Shown here piece by piece: positions 1 to 6,848 of a DNA stretch of 13,486 bases. Source of the stretch: JALYSX01 sp035544315 (lineage in GTDB: Bacteria > Vulcanimicrobiota > Vulcanimicrobiia > Vulcanimicrobiales > Vulcanimicrobiaceae); contig DATKGB010000164.1 of the NCBI GenBank assembly GCA_035544315.1, forward strand, positions 1-13,486. The letters are read 5' to 3'. The notes below the pieces were generated by a model, which was not told the origin of the DNA, did not search any database, and saw only the letters and a list, made by a program, of their open reading frames with translations. Both the position numbers and the translations under genes were made by a program. The number at the start of each line of letters is the position of its first letter. Position 1 is the first letter of the stretch.

Positions 1-398
1 GGGGCGGGAGCCTGGCTCACCGGTCGCATGTAGGTGATGACCGTAGCGGTCGAATTGCCTACCACAAAGGCCGCCAGAATTGCTACCGGCGGTTTGGCCG
101 TCTTCTGTAAAAATCTCATCAGGCCGCCCAACCCCGGGCAATCGGGATACGGGTCGGTCCGGTCGTACGTGGCGCCCTTGTTACCCAAGATGAGGTCGAC
201 TCGTTCCTGAGAGGCCAGGTCGGTGATCGAGCCGGCGAACGCGCTGGAGGTTTGCGAATAGGTCTGGCCGCCTTTGGACCACGATGACGTCCCGGTTGAC
301 GTCCAGCCGGACGGATGGGCGACGTACGATCCGCAGGCAGCCAAACTCAAACACGCGAACGCGACGGCGGCAATGCGAACGCTCGGAAGACGGTTCAT
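1..398 (-). CDS. Putative lipoprotein of unknown function (3' end outside window)
   Basis: The minus strand is open from an ATG at 398 to the window edge, giving 132 residues without a stop. The N-terminus is a typical lipoprotein signal peptide. It has a short basic start (MNRLPSVR), a hydrophobic stretch (about residues 9-19), then a lipobox LAAC with Cys22 as the predicted lipidation site followed by Gly. The signal supports export and membrane anchoring. After the Cys comes a Ser/Thr-rich segment (about residues 30-52), then a region containing DPYPDCPG. I recognise no family. A GAGGT ribosome binding site lies 4 bases before the ATG. The gene diverges from rqcH with only 15 bp between the two starts, so each promoter must lie inside the opposite gene or overlap its start. 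Membership of the lipoprotein class is fairly sure; the role is unknown. Confidence 0.75.
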   Translation of the reverse strand, partial: MNRLPSVRIAAVAFACLSLAACGSYVAHPSGWTSTGTSSWSKGGQTYSQTSSAFAGSITDLASQERVDLILGNKGATYDRTDPYPDCPGLGGLMRFLQKTAKPPVAILAAFVVGNSTATVITYMRPVSQAPA

Positions 399-402
399 GG
401 TG

Positions 403-407
403 ACCTC
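403..407 (-). promoter_or_regulatory. Ribosome binding site of the lipoprotein gene
   Basis: On the minus strand the bases read GAGGT, 4 nt before the ATG at 398. This supports that start and, with the lipobox, supports the gene being real although it is cut by the window edge. Confidence 0.55.
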
Positions 408-413
408 GTTTCC

Positions 414-1958
414 ATGTTGACCGACTGGCTCCTCATCCGGCGCGCGGCGATGGAAATCGAGCGGGAACTCCGGTGTGCTCGGATTCGGGACGTCGCCAAA
501 CTGCCCGACGGTCGCCTGGCCATCGCCTTGTGGTCCCGCGGGGTCACGCGGACGCTGTGTCTGGACGTCTCTGCCCCCACTCCGCTCGTGGAACTCGAAC
601 CCGAGATCGAATTGCCGATTGCCGTCGATCCGGGCTTCGTGCGGGCGATCGGCTCGGTGTTGCGTGGCATGACCCTGGCCGGCGCCCGCGCGCGCCGCGG
701 CGACCGGCTGGTGCGGCTCGATTTTGCGACGCGCTCGCGCTTCGGCGTAGCCGGCGGCGCCGGACTGGTGCTCGAACTGGTGCCGCGCTTCGGCAACGTC
801 ATCCTCGTCAAAGACGACCGCGTCGTTCACGCGATGCGCGAGTTCTCATTGGCCGAGAACGGTACGCGCAGCGTCGAAGTCGGCGCGCGCTACCAGCCGC
901 CGTCGATCGAAGGCCGAAGTTTGGTTCCGCGCCTGATTGCCGAATCGTATTCTCCCGAGTTGGCCGAGGAGATTGTCGAACGCTACGGCGGTGAGAATCC
1001 GACGCTCGACCCGCTGTTCGTCTATCGGCGCGACGGAGTTCTCGCGCAGGCGCACGTCGTCTCGCTCTCGCGTTATGCCGAGTACGCCTGCTCGCGCGAA
1101 GCCTCGTTGCTGGCCATCTTTGGCGAGATGGCGGCGGTCCAGATCGGCGGCGCTGCCAACCAAACCGTGCAACGACGGCGTGCGGGGGTGCTCAAGCCAC
1201 TGGGCGCTGCCGAGCGCAAGGCGCGCGGGGAACTTGCGTCGATTGCCGTCAAGCGCGCCCGGGCGGCCGATCGCGAGCGTTTGCGCGATGAGGGCGAAGC
1301 GATCTATGCGACCCTGCACGAGGCGACCGGCCAGGACCGCGACGAGCAAAAGCAACGCGCCGTCGACTTGTTCGCCGCGTATAAGAAACTTGGGGCGTCG
1401 CTGCCGCATCTGGACCAACGCGAAGCCCATCTGGCCGACCTGCTGGAGTCAGTCGCGACGTTGCAGTGGGAGGCGCAGCGCGCCGCACCCGGCGATCTCG
1501 ATGAGATTGCCGACGCGAGCGCGACGCTCTTGCGCGCGCGCCCGACAGCGGTTGTAAAGAAATCTAAGAAGCAAAAGCGCCGCGCGCCGTTACAATGGCG
1601 ATCCCCGTCGGGATCGCGCATTATCGTCGGGCGGACGCCGCAAGAGAACGCCGATATCACGTTTCGCATCGCGCGCCCCGACGATCTCTGGTTTCACGTC
1701 CAAGGTCAGCCCGGCGCGCACGCAATCCTTGCGCGCGACGACAAACAACGCCCGCCCGACGCGGATCTCGGCGTGGCCGCAGCTCTGGCGGCGTTTCACT
1801 CCAAAGCCAAAGCCAGCCCGCACGTTGCCGTCGATTACACCGCGCGCAAGTTCGTTCGAAAGCGGCCGGCCGCGGCGCCCGGCCTGGTCTTCTATACCAA
1901 CCCGACGACCCTGATCGTCACCCCGGCAGAACCGCCCGCCGACTATCTGCGTTCGTAA
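414..1958 (+). CDS. rqcH: RqcH / NFACT (Rqc2, FbpA homologue) ribosome quality-control factor
   Basis: In bacteria RqcH binds the obstructed 50S subunit carrying a peptidyl-tRNA and recruits alanyl-tRNA to add C-terminal Ala tails that mark the chain for proteolysis. The protein here is 514 aa, somewhat shorter than the roughly 570 aa of Bacillus RqcH. The NFACT-N domain fills about residues 1-180. It contains an Asp-Arg pair at 97-98 (RRGDRLVRLDF), the same position as the functionally essential D97/R98 reported for B. subtilis. A charged, probably helical middle region (about 270-380) follows. The NFACT-R domain (about 390-500) carries PDDLWFHVQGQPGAH and ends near FYTNPTTLIVTP. I chose the ATG at 414, which begins MLTDWLLIRRA, because the family starts just before this helix. 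An in-frame ATG at 315 would add 33 unrelated residues lying inside the divergent lipoprotein gene. The gene converges on the superoxide dismutase gene with 9 bp between stops. Confidence 0.9.
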   Translation: MLTDWLLIRRAAMEIERELRCARIRDVAKLPDGRLAIALWSRGVTRTLCLDVSAPTPLVELEPEIELPIAVDPGFVRAIGSVLRGMTLAGARARRGDRLVRLDFATRSRFGVAGGAGLVLELVPRFGNVILVKDDRVVHAMREFSLAENGTRSVEVGARYQPPSIEGRSLVPRLIAESYSPELAEEIVERYGGENPTLDPLFVYRRDGVLAQAHVVSLSRYAEYACSREASLLAIFGEMAAVQIGGAANQTVQRRRAGVLKPLGAAERKARGELASIAVKRARAADRERLRDEGEAIYATLHEATGQDRDEQKQRAVDLFAAYKKLGASLPHLDQREAHLADLLESVATLQWEAQRAAPGDLDEIADASATLLRARPTAVVKKSKKQKRRAPLQWRSPSGSRIIVGRTPQENADITFRIARPDDLWFHVQGQPGAHAILARDDKQRPPDADLGVAAALAAFHSKAKASPHVAVDYTARKFVRKRPAAAPGLVFYTNPTTLIVTPAEPPADYLRS

Positions 1959-1967
1959 CCCAAACGC

Positions 1968-2555
1968 TTAGGCTAGACGCGATTCGCAAGCGCCCCAGTT
2001 GAGGTTGGAATAAAACGCTTCGATGTACTTGCCGCGCTCGGACGGCCTGTAGTCCTTGATGAATGCGTGCTCCCAGCAATCCATCACGACGATCGGAACG
2101 AACGACGCGAGGTTGCCATCCTGATGCAGTTCGATCCAGTGGTTGCTGATCTGCTTGGCTTGCGGATCGTAAAAGGCGATCGCCCAACCCACGCCGCGCA
2201 TGCCGCCGACGGCGAAAAAGTCTTTCTTCCAGGTTTCGAAATCGCCGTAACTCTGGCCGAGCAGATTATAGAGCTTTCCGCCGGTGAGGTCTTTGGGCGC
2301 TTTGGTCATGTTGTCGAAATAGAGTTCGTGCAACCGCATGCCGTTGAACTCCCAGCCCATGCGGCGCGTCAGCTCGGCATACACCGGATTGGAACCGGCG
2401 GCTTCGCCCTTAAGACGCAACTCTTGCGTCTTTTCGATGAGCAAGTTGGTGTTCTTGACGTAGCCTTCATACAGTCCGAAGTGCATCTCAAGCGTTGCGT
2501 CGGAGATGCCCTTGAGTCCGGCTAGATCCCACTTCTTGGGCGTGTACGTGTTCAT
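1968..2555 (-). CDS. Superoxide dismutase, Fe/Mn family (divergent subfamily)
   Basis: Dismutates superoxide to oxygen and hydrogen peroxide using one Fe or Mn ion. The 195 aa length is normal. The four expected metal ligands are present: His25 (EMHFG), His76 (MRLHELYF), Asp159 and His163 (MDCWEHAF). The gateway Tyr is probably Tyr32 (EGYVKN). The usual HHxxxHHxxYV stretch is one residue shorter here and reads HFGLYEGYV, so the second His pair is missing. Gly72 lies four residues before His76, where iron enzymes of the SodB type have Gln, and His144 (ELHQDG) probably occupies the second-sphere position. Metal preference therefore cannot be read from the usual Gln rule. There is no signal peptide, so it is cytoplasmic. 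The ATG at 2555 has only a distant GAGG. The gene lies 50 bp downstream of the quinone oxidoreductase on the same strand and may share its transcript. Confidence 0.93.
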   Translation of the reverse strand: MNTYTPKKWDLAGLKGISDATLEMHFGLYEGYVKNTNLLIEKTQELRLKGEAAGSNPVYAELTRRMGWEFNGMRLHELYFDNMTKAPKDLTGGKLYNLLGQSYGDFETWKKDFFAVGGMRGVGWAIAFYDPQAKQISNHWIELHQDGNLASFVPIVVMDCWEHAFIKDYRPSERGKYIEAFYSNLNWGACESRLA

Positions 2556-2605
2556 AACGCTCTACGTATCCTCGTTTTTGGTCGTTGGTGTAAACAAGCG
2601 GTTCG

Positions 2606-3586
2606 CTACGGCGTCAAGACGATCTTGCCGACGTGTTCGCTGGATTCCAGATGGCGGTGCGCCTGCGCCGCCTGGTCAAAGGTAAAAACGCTGTCGATCA
2701 CCGGAACGACCTTCGCCTTTGCGGCCAACAACGGCCAGACACGTTCGCGAAGCGCTCGTGCGATCGCGGACTTCTGCTCGGTGCTGCGCGGACGCAAACT
2801 CGAGGTCAGGATGCTCGCACGGCGTGCGATCATCTTTCCCAGGTCGATCTCACATCGTGTTCCCCGCATGGTCGAAATGCAAACCACGCGTCCATCGGGA
2901 GCTAGGCATTCGACGTCGCGCGGCAGATAGTCGCCGCCGACGGGGTCGAGAACCACGTTGACGCCCGCACCGCCGGTGAGACGAGCGACCTCGGCGACGA
3001 AGTCCAAGGCCTTGTAATCGATCGCGGCCTCGGCCCCTAGCCGCACGCAAGCGTCGCACTTCCTCGGGCTCCCAGCGGTTGCAAAGACCCGCGCGCCCAG
3101 GGCCGTGGCCAACCCGATCGCGGTCGTCCCGATCCCGCTGGTGCCCCCATGAACGAGCAGGAGCTCGCCGGCATGAAGGCCGCCGCGCGTAAAGACGTTG
3201 TCGTAGACCGTGAACATATTCTCCGGCAACGAGGCGGCTTGTGTGGCCGTCCACCCGTCGGGGATCGGCAAGGCGTGACCCTGCGGCGCGACTGCATACT
3301 CTGCGCACCCGCCGCCCGCGACCAGCGCGCAGATGCGATCGCCGACGATCCATTCCGTGACGCCGTTGCCCAGCGCCGCGACGCTCCCCGCCACTTCCAA
3401 ACCTAAACGATCCGTCGTGCCTGGCGGTGGTGGATACATCCCACGCCGCTGCAATGCATCGGCACGCGAGATGCCTGCAGCCTCCACCGCGATGAGAATT
3501 TCCCCGTCGGCCGGTTGCGGCGTTGGAATCTGCGCGACGTGCAAGACCTCGGGCTCGCCGAACGCATCGAAAACAACGCTACGCAT
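2606..3586 (-). CDS. NAD(P)H-quinone oxidoreductase, PIG3 (TP53I3) type, MDR superfamily
   Basis: A 326 aa zinc-independent medium-chain dehydrogenase/reductase that probably transfers electrons from NADPH to quinones. The N-terminal GroES-like fold carries the PIG3-type signature AGISRADALQRRGMYPPPPG (37-56) and LGLEVAGSV. The Rossmann domain has VHGGTSGIGTTAIGLA (145-160), with the GGTSGIG nucleotide loop. The C-terminus SSEHVGKIVLTP is characteristic. I see none of the catalytic-zinc ligands of alcohol dehydrogenases. The ATG at 3586 lies inside queA (8 bp overlap) and is preceded by a strong AAGGAG, so it is probably co-transcribed with queA but can initiate independently. Its neighbour superoxide dismutase suggests a loose oxidative-stress pairing; that is inference. 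Family assignment is strong, substrate unknown. Confidence 0.9.
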   Translation of the reverse strand: MRSVVFDAFGEPEVLHVAQIPTPQPADGEILIAVEAAGISRADALQRRGMYPPPPGTTDRLGLEVAGSVAALGNGVTEWIVGDRICALVAGGGCAEYAVAPQGHALPIPDGWTATQAASLPENMFTVYDNVFTRGGLHAGELLLVHGGTSGIGTTAIGLATALGARVFATAGSPRKCDACVRLGAEAAIDYKALDFVAEVARLTGGAGVNVVLDPVGGDYLPRDVECLAPDGRVVCISTMRGTRCEIDLGKMIARRASILTSSLRPRSTEQKSAIARALRERVWPLLAAKAKVVPVIDSVFTFDQAAQAHRHLESSEHVGKIVLTP

Positions 3587-4640
3587 GCAGGTCTCCTTTA
3601 TACGGCTCGATCAGCATCGCATCCCCGAACGAGAAAAAGCGATATTCTCGCGCGATGGCCTGACGGTAGCTTTCGAGTATTCGTTCGCGCGCGGCAAAGG
3701 CGCTGACCAAGACCAGCAGGGTCGATTCGGGCAGATGAAAATTCGTGATCAGCGCGTCGACGATCGCAAATGAAAATCCCGGTCGGATGAATATCTCCGT
3801 GCTGGCGTTCCCGGCGACCAGCCGGCCGTTGGCCGCGACGCTGCCCTCGAGCGCGCGCACCGTCGTCGTACCCGCGGCAATCACGCGCCGGCCCTCGCGC
3901 TTGGCCCGCTCGATCGCGGCCACCGTTTCCTCAGGGATCGAGTAGGACTCTGCGTGCATCTTGTGGCCGTCCAGCCTCTCGCTCTGGATCGGACGGAACG
4001 TTCCTAGCCCGACGTCTAGCACGATCTTTGCGAGTTCGACCCCTCCGCGTTCGAGTCGATCGAGCAGTTCGGTCGTGAAGTGCAGCGATGCCGTGGGCGC
4101 GGCCACGCTGCCCGGCGTCGTTGCAAAAACCGTCTGATAGCGCTCTTGCAGTTCGTCGTCGTCGTTGTGAATGTAGGGCGGTAACGGCATACGGCCGCAG
4201 CGTTCGAGCAGTTCGTCAAACGGCACGCGCAAGACAAATGCCAGTTCGCGCACTCCGTCTTTATCGACGCCGGTGACCGTCGCTTCGGCCAAATCGTCGA
4301 ACAGAATGCTGGCGCCAACGCGCAATTGACGCCCAGGTTTCACCAAAGCAAACCAATGCGTCGACATCGGATCGTACCGCGGGCGATCGGCTGGGCGGAG
4401 CAGGAGCACCTCGGCGCGGCCGCCGGTCGGGCGCCTCCCCTTTAAGCGCGCCGGGATGACGCGCGTTTGGTTGAGCACGAGCAAATCGCCCGCCCGCAGC
4501 AGGTGCGGGAGGTCGGAGAAATGCCGATGATCAATAGCGCCGCCGCGCAGAACCATCAGGCGGCTGGCATCGCGCCGTTGGGCGGGATGCTGTGCGATCA
4601 AATGCGGCGGTAACTCGAAACGGTAGGCGGCCGTCAGCAG
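3579..4640 (-). CDS. queA: S-adenosylmethionine:tRNA ribosyltransferase-isomerase QueA (probable CTG start)
   Basis: QueA moves the ribosyl part of SAM onto preQ1 at tRNA position 34, forming epoxyqueuosine on the path to queuosine. Family blocks are clear: LVLNQTRVIPARLKGR near the N-terminus, LHFTTELLDRL, VLDVGLGTFRPI, MHAESYSI, AAGTTTVRALEG, and the C-terminal ITNFHLPESTLLVLVSAFA. The start is unusual. The nearest conventional start is TTG at 4601, but it would drop a conserved segment reading YRFELPPHLIAQHP across that point. Going further upstream, the frame meets a stop with no ATG, GTG or TTG before it. Two CTG codons, at 4640 and 4637, align with the normal family N-terminus, and the second forms a CTGA overlap with the pilZ stop. 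I give the CTG at 4640 (353 aa); 4637 is equally possible. It overlaps the oxidoreductase start by 8 bp. No tgt is adjacent. Confidence 0.88.
   Translation of the reverse strand: MLTAAYRFELPPHLIAQHPAQRRDASRLMVLRGGAIDHRHFSDLPHLLRAGDLLVLNQTRVIPARLKGRRPTGGRAEVLLLRPADRPRYDPMSTHWFALVKPGRQLRVGASILFDDLAEATVTGVDKDGVRELAFVLRVPFDELLERCGRMPLPPYIHNDDDELQERYQTVFATTPGSVAAPTASLHFTTELLDRLERGGVELAKIVLDVGLGTFRPIQSERLDGHKMHAESYSIPEETVAAIERAKREGRRVIAAGTTTVRALEGSVAANGRLVAGNASTEIFIRPGFSFAIVDALITNFHLPESTLLVLVSAFAARERILESYRQAIAREYRFFSFGDAMLIEPYKGDLHA
3593..3598 (-). promoter_or_regulatory. Strong Shine-Dalgarno (AAGGAG) of the quinone oxidoreductase gene
   Basis: AAGGAG on the minus strand, 6 nt before the ATG at 3586 and wholly inside the last codons of queA. 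It is the best Shine-Dalgarno I noticed in the window; most other starts here have weak or no such site. It allows initiation independent of queA translation. Confidence 0.65.
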
Positions 4641-5017
4641 TTGGTCAGCCGTTGGCGCTCGATGGTCAGAAAGTCGATCAGCCGTTTGCGGTCCTCTTCA
4701 TTGACGCCGACGAACAGGACGCCGGCTTGAAACGTCTCGCCTTCGAGACTGCGAATCCAGCGAATTTCGCCGCGAAAGGTCAAGCCCGGATTGCGTTTCA
4801 TCGTAAATGTATATTTGGTGCCTTTGGGGAGATATTGATCGATGACCACGCGCATGCCGGTCGGCGACAAATCGGCGATCGCTCCGCGAAAAAGCATCGC
4901 CGAGAGCGGATCTTCGACGACGATGTCGATGAACTTGCGCAAGCGCAGGCCGTAGCGGTTATCTAGCGCTTCGGCGCCGTTTTGCGCGCCAGCCTGCGGA
5001 TCCATGCGGTCAGTCAC
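4634..5017 (-). CDS. PilZ-domain protein (putative cyclic-di-GMP receptor)
   Basis: A 127 aa single-domain protein. PilZ domains bind c-di-GMP through an RxxxR motif and a downstream (D/N)xSxxG motif. Here Arg21 and Arg25 (NRYGLRLRK) give an RxxxR spacing, and DLSPTG (49-54) fits the second motif exactly. Strands such as TKYTFTMKR, TFRGEIRWIR and FQAGVLFVGV follow, as in the PilZ beta-barrel. No membrane segment or partner domain is visible, so it probably acts as a cytoplasmic adaptor. The start is GTG at 5017, overlapping the spoIID-like stop by 8 bp; an ATG at 5005 (residue 5) is a good alternative. Its stop overlaps the likely CTG start of queA. Being translated between a wall enzyme and a tRNA-modification gene gives no clear target. 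Family call is good; nucleotide binding is inferred. Confidence 0.8.
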   Translation of the reverse strand: MTDRMDPQAGAQNGAEALDNRYGLRLRKFIDIVVEDPLSAMLFRGAIADLSPTGMRVVIDQYLPKGTKYTFTMKRNPGLTFRGEIRWIRSLEGETFQAGVLFVGVNEEDRKRLIDFLTIERQRLTNC

Positions 5018-6008
5018 TGCCTATCTGCGTACCCGGGAAATAAAAAGCTGCGATGTCGGCGGGCGAGCGGCCCGCTGCCGCCATGAAGTTCGCGCCCCAT
5101 TGGCACAGTCCGACGCCGTGGCCCAGCCCGGCGCCTTCGATGACGAATGAGCCCGGCACCTTGTCCGCGGCAGCAATACGCTTGATGAGTAACGAGCGGA
5201 CGACGCGCGCGCCCATCGCTCGCCGAAAATCGCGGGCTTTCAGGTTTGCCGAGCCGTTGAGGCCAACCAGCGTGATCGAGCGCAACCGGCCACTGCGGTC
5301 GGTCGGTCCGGGCCGAAGGTCGCGGATCATAGCAAGCGGCGACACGTTCCCGGGGACCGCCTGCATAAGGGCGCCCTGGTCGAGCGTTGAGGTCCAGGCG
5401 AACTCGGGTGCGCCCGCGCACCACGGGCAAACGACGCCTTCCAAGTAGGCCAACGGCGCGCCGCCCCACGCGTCAGCCGACGCTTCGGTGTGACCGCCGC
5501 AGCACGACGAGTAGGCGACCTGCGCGAAGTTTCCGCCGTACTGCAATATCTGCCCGACGGTCGCGTCGACCGCGTCGGTCGCGGCTTGGTATTCGACATC
5601 CATGCCGCCGTAGACCTGATCGGCCTCCGAGGTCGAAACGTCGTAGTTGCGACGCGGATCGCTCCGTTGGAGAACGTAGGTGCGCGCGCAGATTGCCTGG
5701 ATTTGCAGCGCCGCCGCCGGCCACGAGGGAGACATCTCCATGGCGACGACACCGTACAAGTATGCTTCAAGCGGCACCACGCTCAACACGTTGCCGTCGG
5801 CCAGACGCGAAAACGTTCCACGATAGCGTCGGCCGCCGTAGGTGAACGAACTCGCGTCGATCCGCCGGGCCGACCCGGATCCGAGCAGGACACGCAGCGA
5901 CGCGACCGGTGCCGACGAGGACGCATCGCGACCTCCCTCTCTGGTCATCCCCATCGCCACTGTGACCAGAGGAGCGCCGGCGGCCGCTAAGAACTGCGCG
6001 CGATCCAT
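5010..6008 (-). CDS. SpoIID/LytB-domain protein, probable exported peptidoglycan lytic transglycosylase
   Basis: SpoIID-type enzymes cleave glycan strands that lack stem peptides. This 332 aa protein has an N-terminal hydrophobic segment (about residues 5-20) fitting export. The start MDRAQFLAAAG resembles a Tat leader (RRxFL) with one Arg missing. The SpoIID core is clear: VPLEAYLYGVVAMEM (78-92), with Glu91 at the expected catalytic position, then QAICARTYVL (104-113), YSSCCGGHTEA (166-176), and near the C-terminus GHGVGLCQWGA, the counterpart of the usual GHGVGMSQYGA. Extra cysteines at 194 and 197 (CPWC), with Cys169/Cys170/His173, could form a metal site or disulfides; C. difficile SpoIID binds zinc through Cys and His. 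The domain also occurs in bacteria that do not sporulate, so it does not show sporulation. It leads a tightly overlapping group with pilZ and queA. The ATG at 6008 has no clear Shine-Dalgarno. Confidence 0.87.
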   Translation of the reverse strand: MDRAQFLAAAGAPLVTVAMGMTREGGRDASSSAPVASLRVLLGSGSARRIDASSFTYGGRRYRGTFSRLADGNVLSVVPLEAYLYGVVAMEMSPSWPAAALQIQAICARTYVLQRSDPRRNYDVSTSEADQVYGGMDVEYQAATDAVDATVGQILQYGGNFAQVAYSSCCGGHTEASADAWGGAPLAYLEGVVCPWCAGAPEFAWTSTLDQGALMQAVPGNVSPLAMIRDLRPGPTDRSGRLRSITLVGLNGSANLKARDFRRAMGARVVRSLLIKRIAAADKVPGSFVIEGAGLGHGVGLCQWGANFMAAAGRSPADIAAFYFPGTQIGSD

Positions 6009-6047
6009 TTAAGGGGTACGGTTCGGTGGCATCGAATCCGAATCCTC

Positions 6048-6848
6048 ATGAAGCAACCACCGGTATACGTTGGCGGGAATCGTGTATTACTGCGCACGGC
6101 AAACCGCTATAAAATGTTTGTCGACTCACGCGATGTCTCGATTGCGCCGCATCTCATCTTAGATGGGGTGTACGAAGAACATACGGATGCGGCGATCAAG
6201 TCCCTCATCAAACCGGGGATGAAGATTCTCGAAATCGGCGCGAATGTCGGCGTCTTCACGTTGCTTTTGTGCCATCGAACGGGTTCGCGTGGTTCTGTTC
6301 TTGCTTTCGAATGCGATCCAGCGCTTGCTCAGATTGCGCGCGATAACATCGAAGTCAACGGGTTTACGCACATCGGTTCGATCGACGAGCGTGCCGTTAG
6401 CGATTGTCCGGGAACGCTGTCATTCTATACCGCAGAGCGTCATCGCGGAGGCGGCACCCTCGTCGAGGGCCTTCAGCAGATTCCGCAACTGCGATCCGGC
6501 GAGCGCAGGCAAATCGAGGTTCAGGCAACCACGATAGATGCGATGCTCAACGATCGTCCAGAGGGATTCGATTTCGTTAAAATCGACGCGGAGGGCGCGG
6601 AATCGGCAATCATTCAAGGCGGCAAAAGGCTTTTTGCCAACCGCGGGAAGCCATTATTCTGCATGATGGAATTTGCGCCGCGTTTCTTTTCGGGGTCAGG
6701 TGCGAATCCACTTGAACAACTGGAGGAATTGGCGTCGTTCGGCTTTCGCTTCACGCGCATTGACGAGCGCAAGCGAAAGATCGTGCCCACAACTGCCCAG
6801 GAATTGCTCGCTCACGAGTTTTCCGACATCGTCATGGTCCGTTCCTAA
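6048..6848 (+). CDS. FkbM-family SAM-dependent methyltransferase
   Basis: A 266 aa protein with the class I methyltransferase fold. Motif I is LEIGANVGVF (61-70; Glu62, Gly64, Gly68). FECDP (87-91) supplies the acidic residue expected to hold the SAM ribose, and VKIDAEGAE (177-185) is the FkbM signature. MEFAP (207-211) lies further on. Family members O-methylate sugars, polyketides or other small molecules; many sit in glycan clusters. The acceptor here cannot be predicted and no glycosyltransferase is nearby. It is the only plus-strand gene in the long minus-strand stretch from 1968 to the end. It diverges from the spoIID-like gene over 39 bp, and its TAA overlaps the ruvB stop (CTAA shared between strands). 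GC is lower by hand count: 29/60 at 6601-6660 and 32/60 at 6121-6180, against 47/60 in ruvB at 7201-7260. This suggests a later insertion. The ATG at 6048 lacks a clear Shine-Dalgarno. Confidence 0.87.
   Translation: MKQPPVYVGGNRVLLRTANRYKMFVDSRDVSIAPHLILDGVYEEHTDAAIKSLIKPGMKILEIGANVGVFTLLLCHRTGSRGSVLAFECDPALAQIARDNIEVNGFTHIGSIDERAVSDCPGTLSFYTAERHRGGGTLVEGLQQIPQLRSGERRQIEVQATTIDAMLNDRPEGFDFVKIDAEGAESAIIQGGKRLFANRGKPLFCMMEFAPRFFSGSGANPLEQLEELASFGFRFTRIDERKRKIVPTTAQELLAHEFSDIVMVRS

Noticed and set aside
315..413. A 33-residue N-terminal extension of RqcH from the ATG at 315
   Set aside because: The extension has no resemblance to the NFACT family, lies wholly inside the divergent lipoprotein gene, and the family N-terminus begins at the ATG at 414.
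1940..2000. Possible terminator between rqcH and the superoxide dismutase gene
   Set aside because: Only short imperfect inverted repeats (GCGTT/AACGC, CGCTT/AAGCG) with long loops and no T-tract; too weak to call.
2556..2605. Possible promoter upstream of the superoxide dismutase
   Set aside because: A TTGTTT is present, but no convincing -10 box lies at 16-18 bp spacing.
5010..6008. Evidence for sporulation from the SpoIID homologue
   Set aside because: The SpoIID/LytB domain is widespread in non-spore-formers and no other sporulation gene is in the window.
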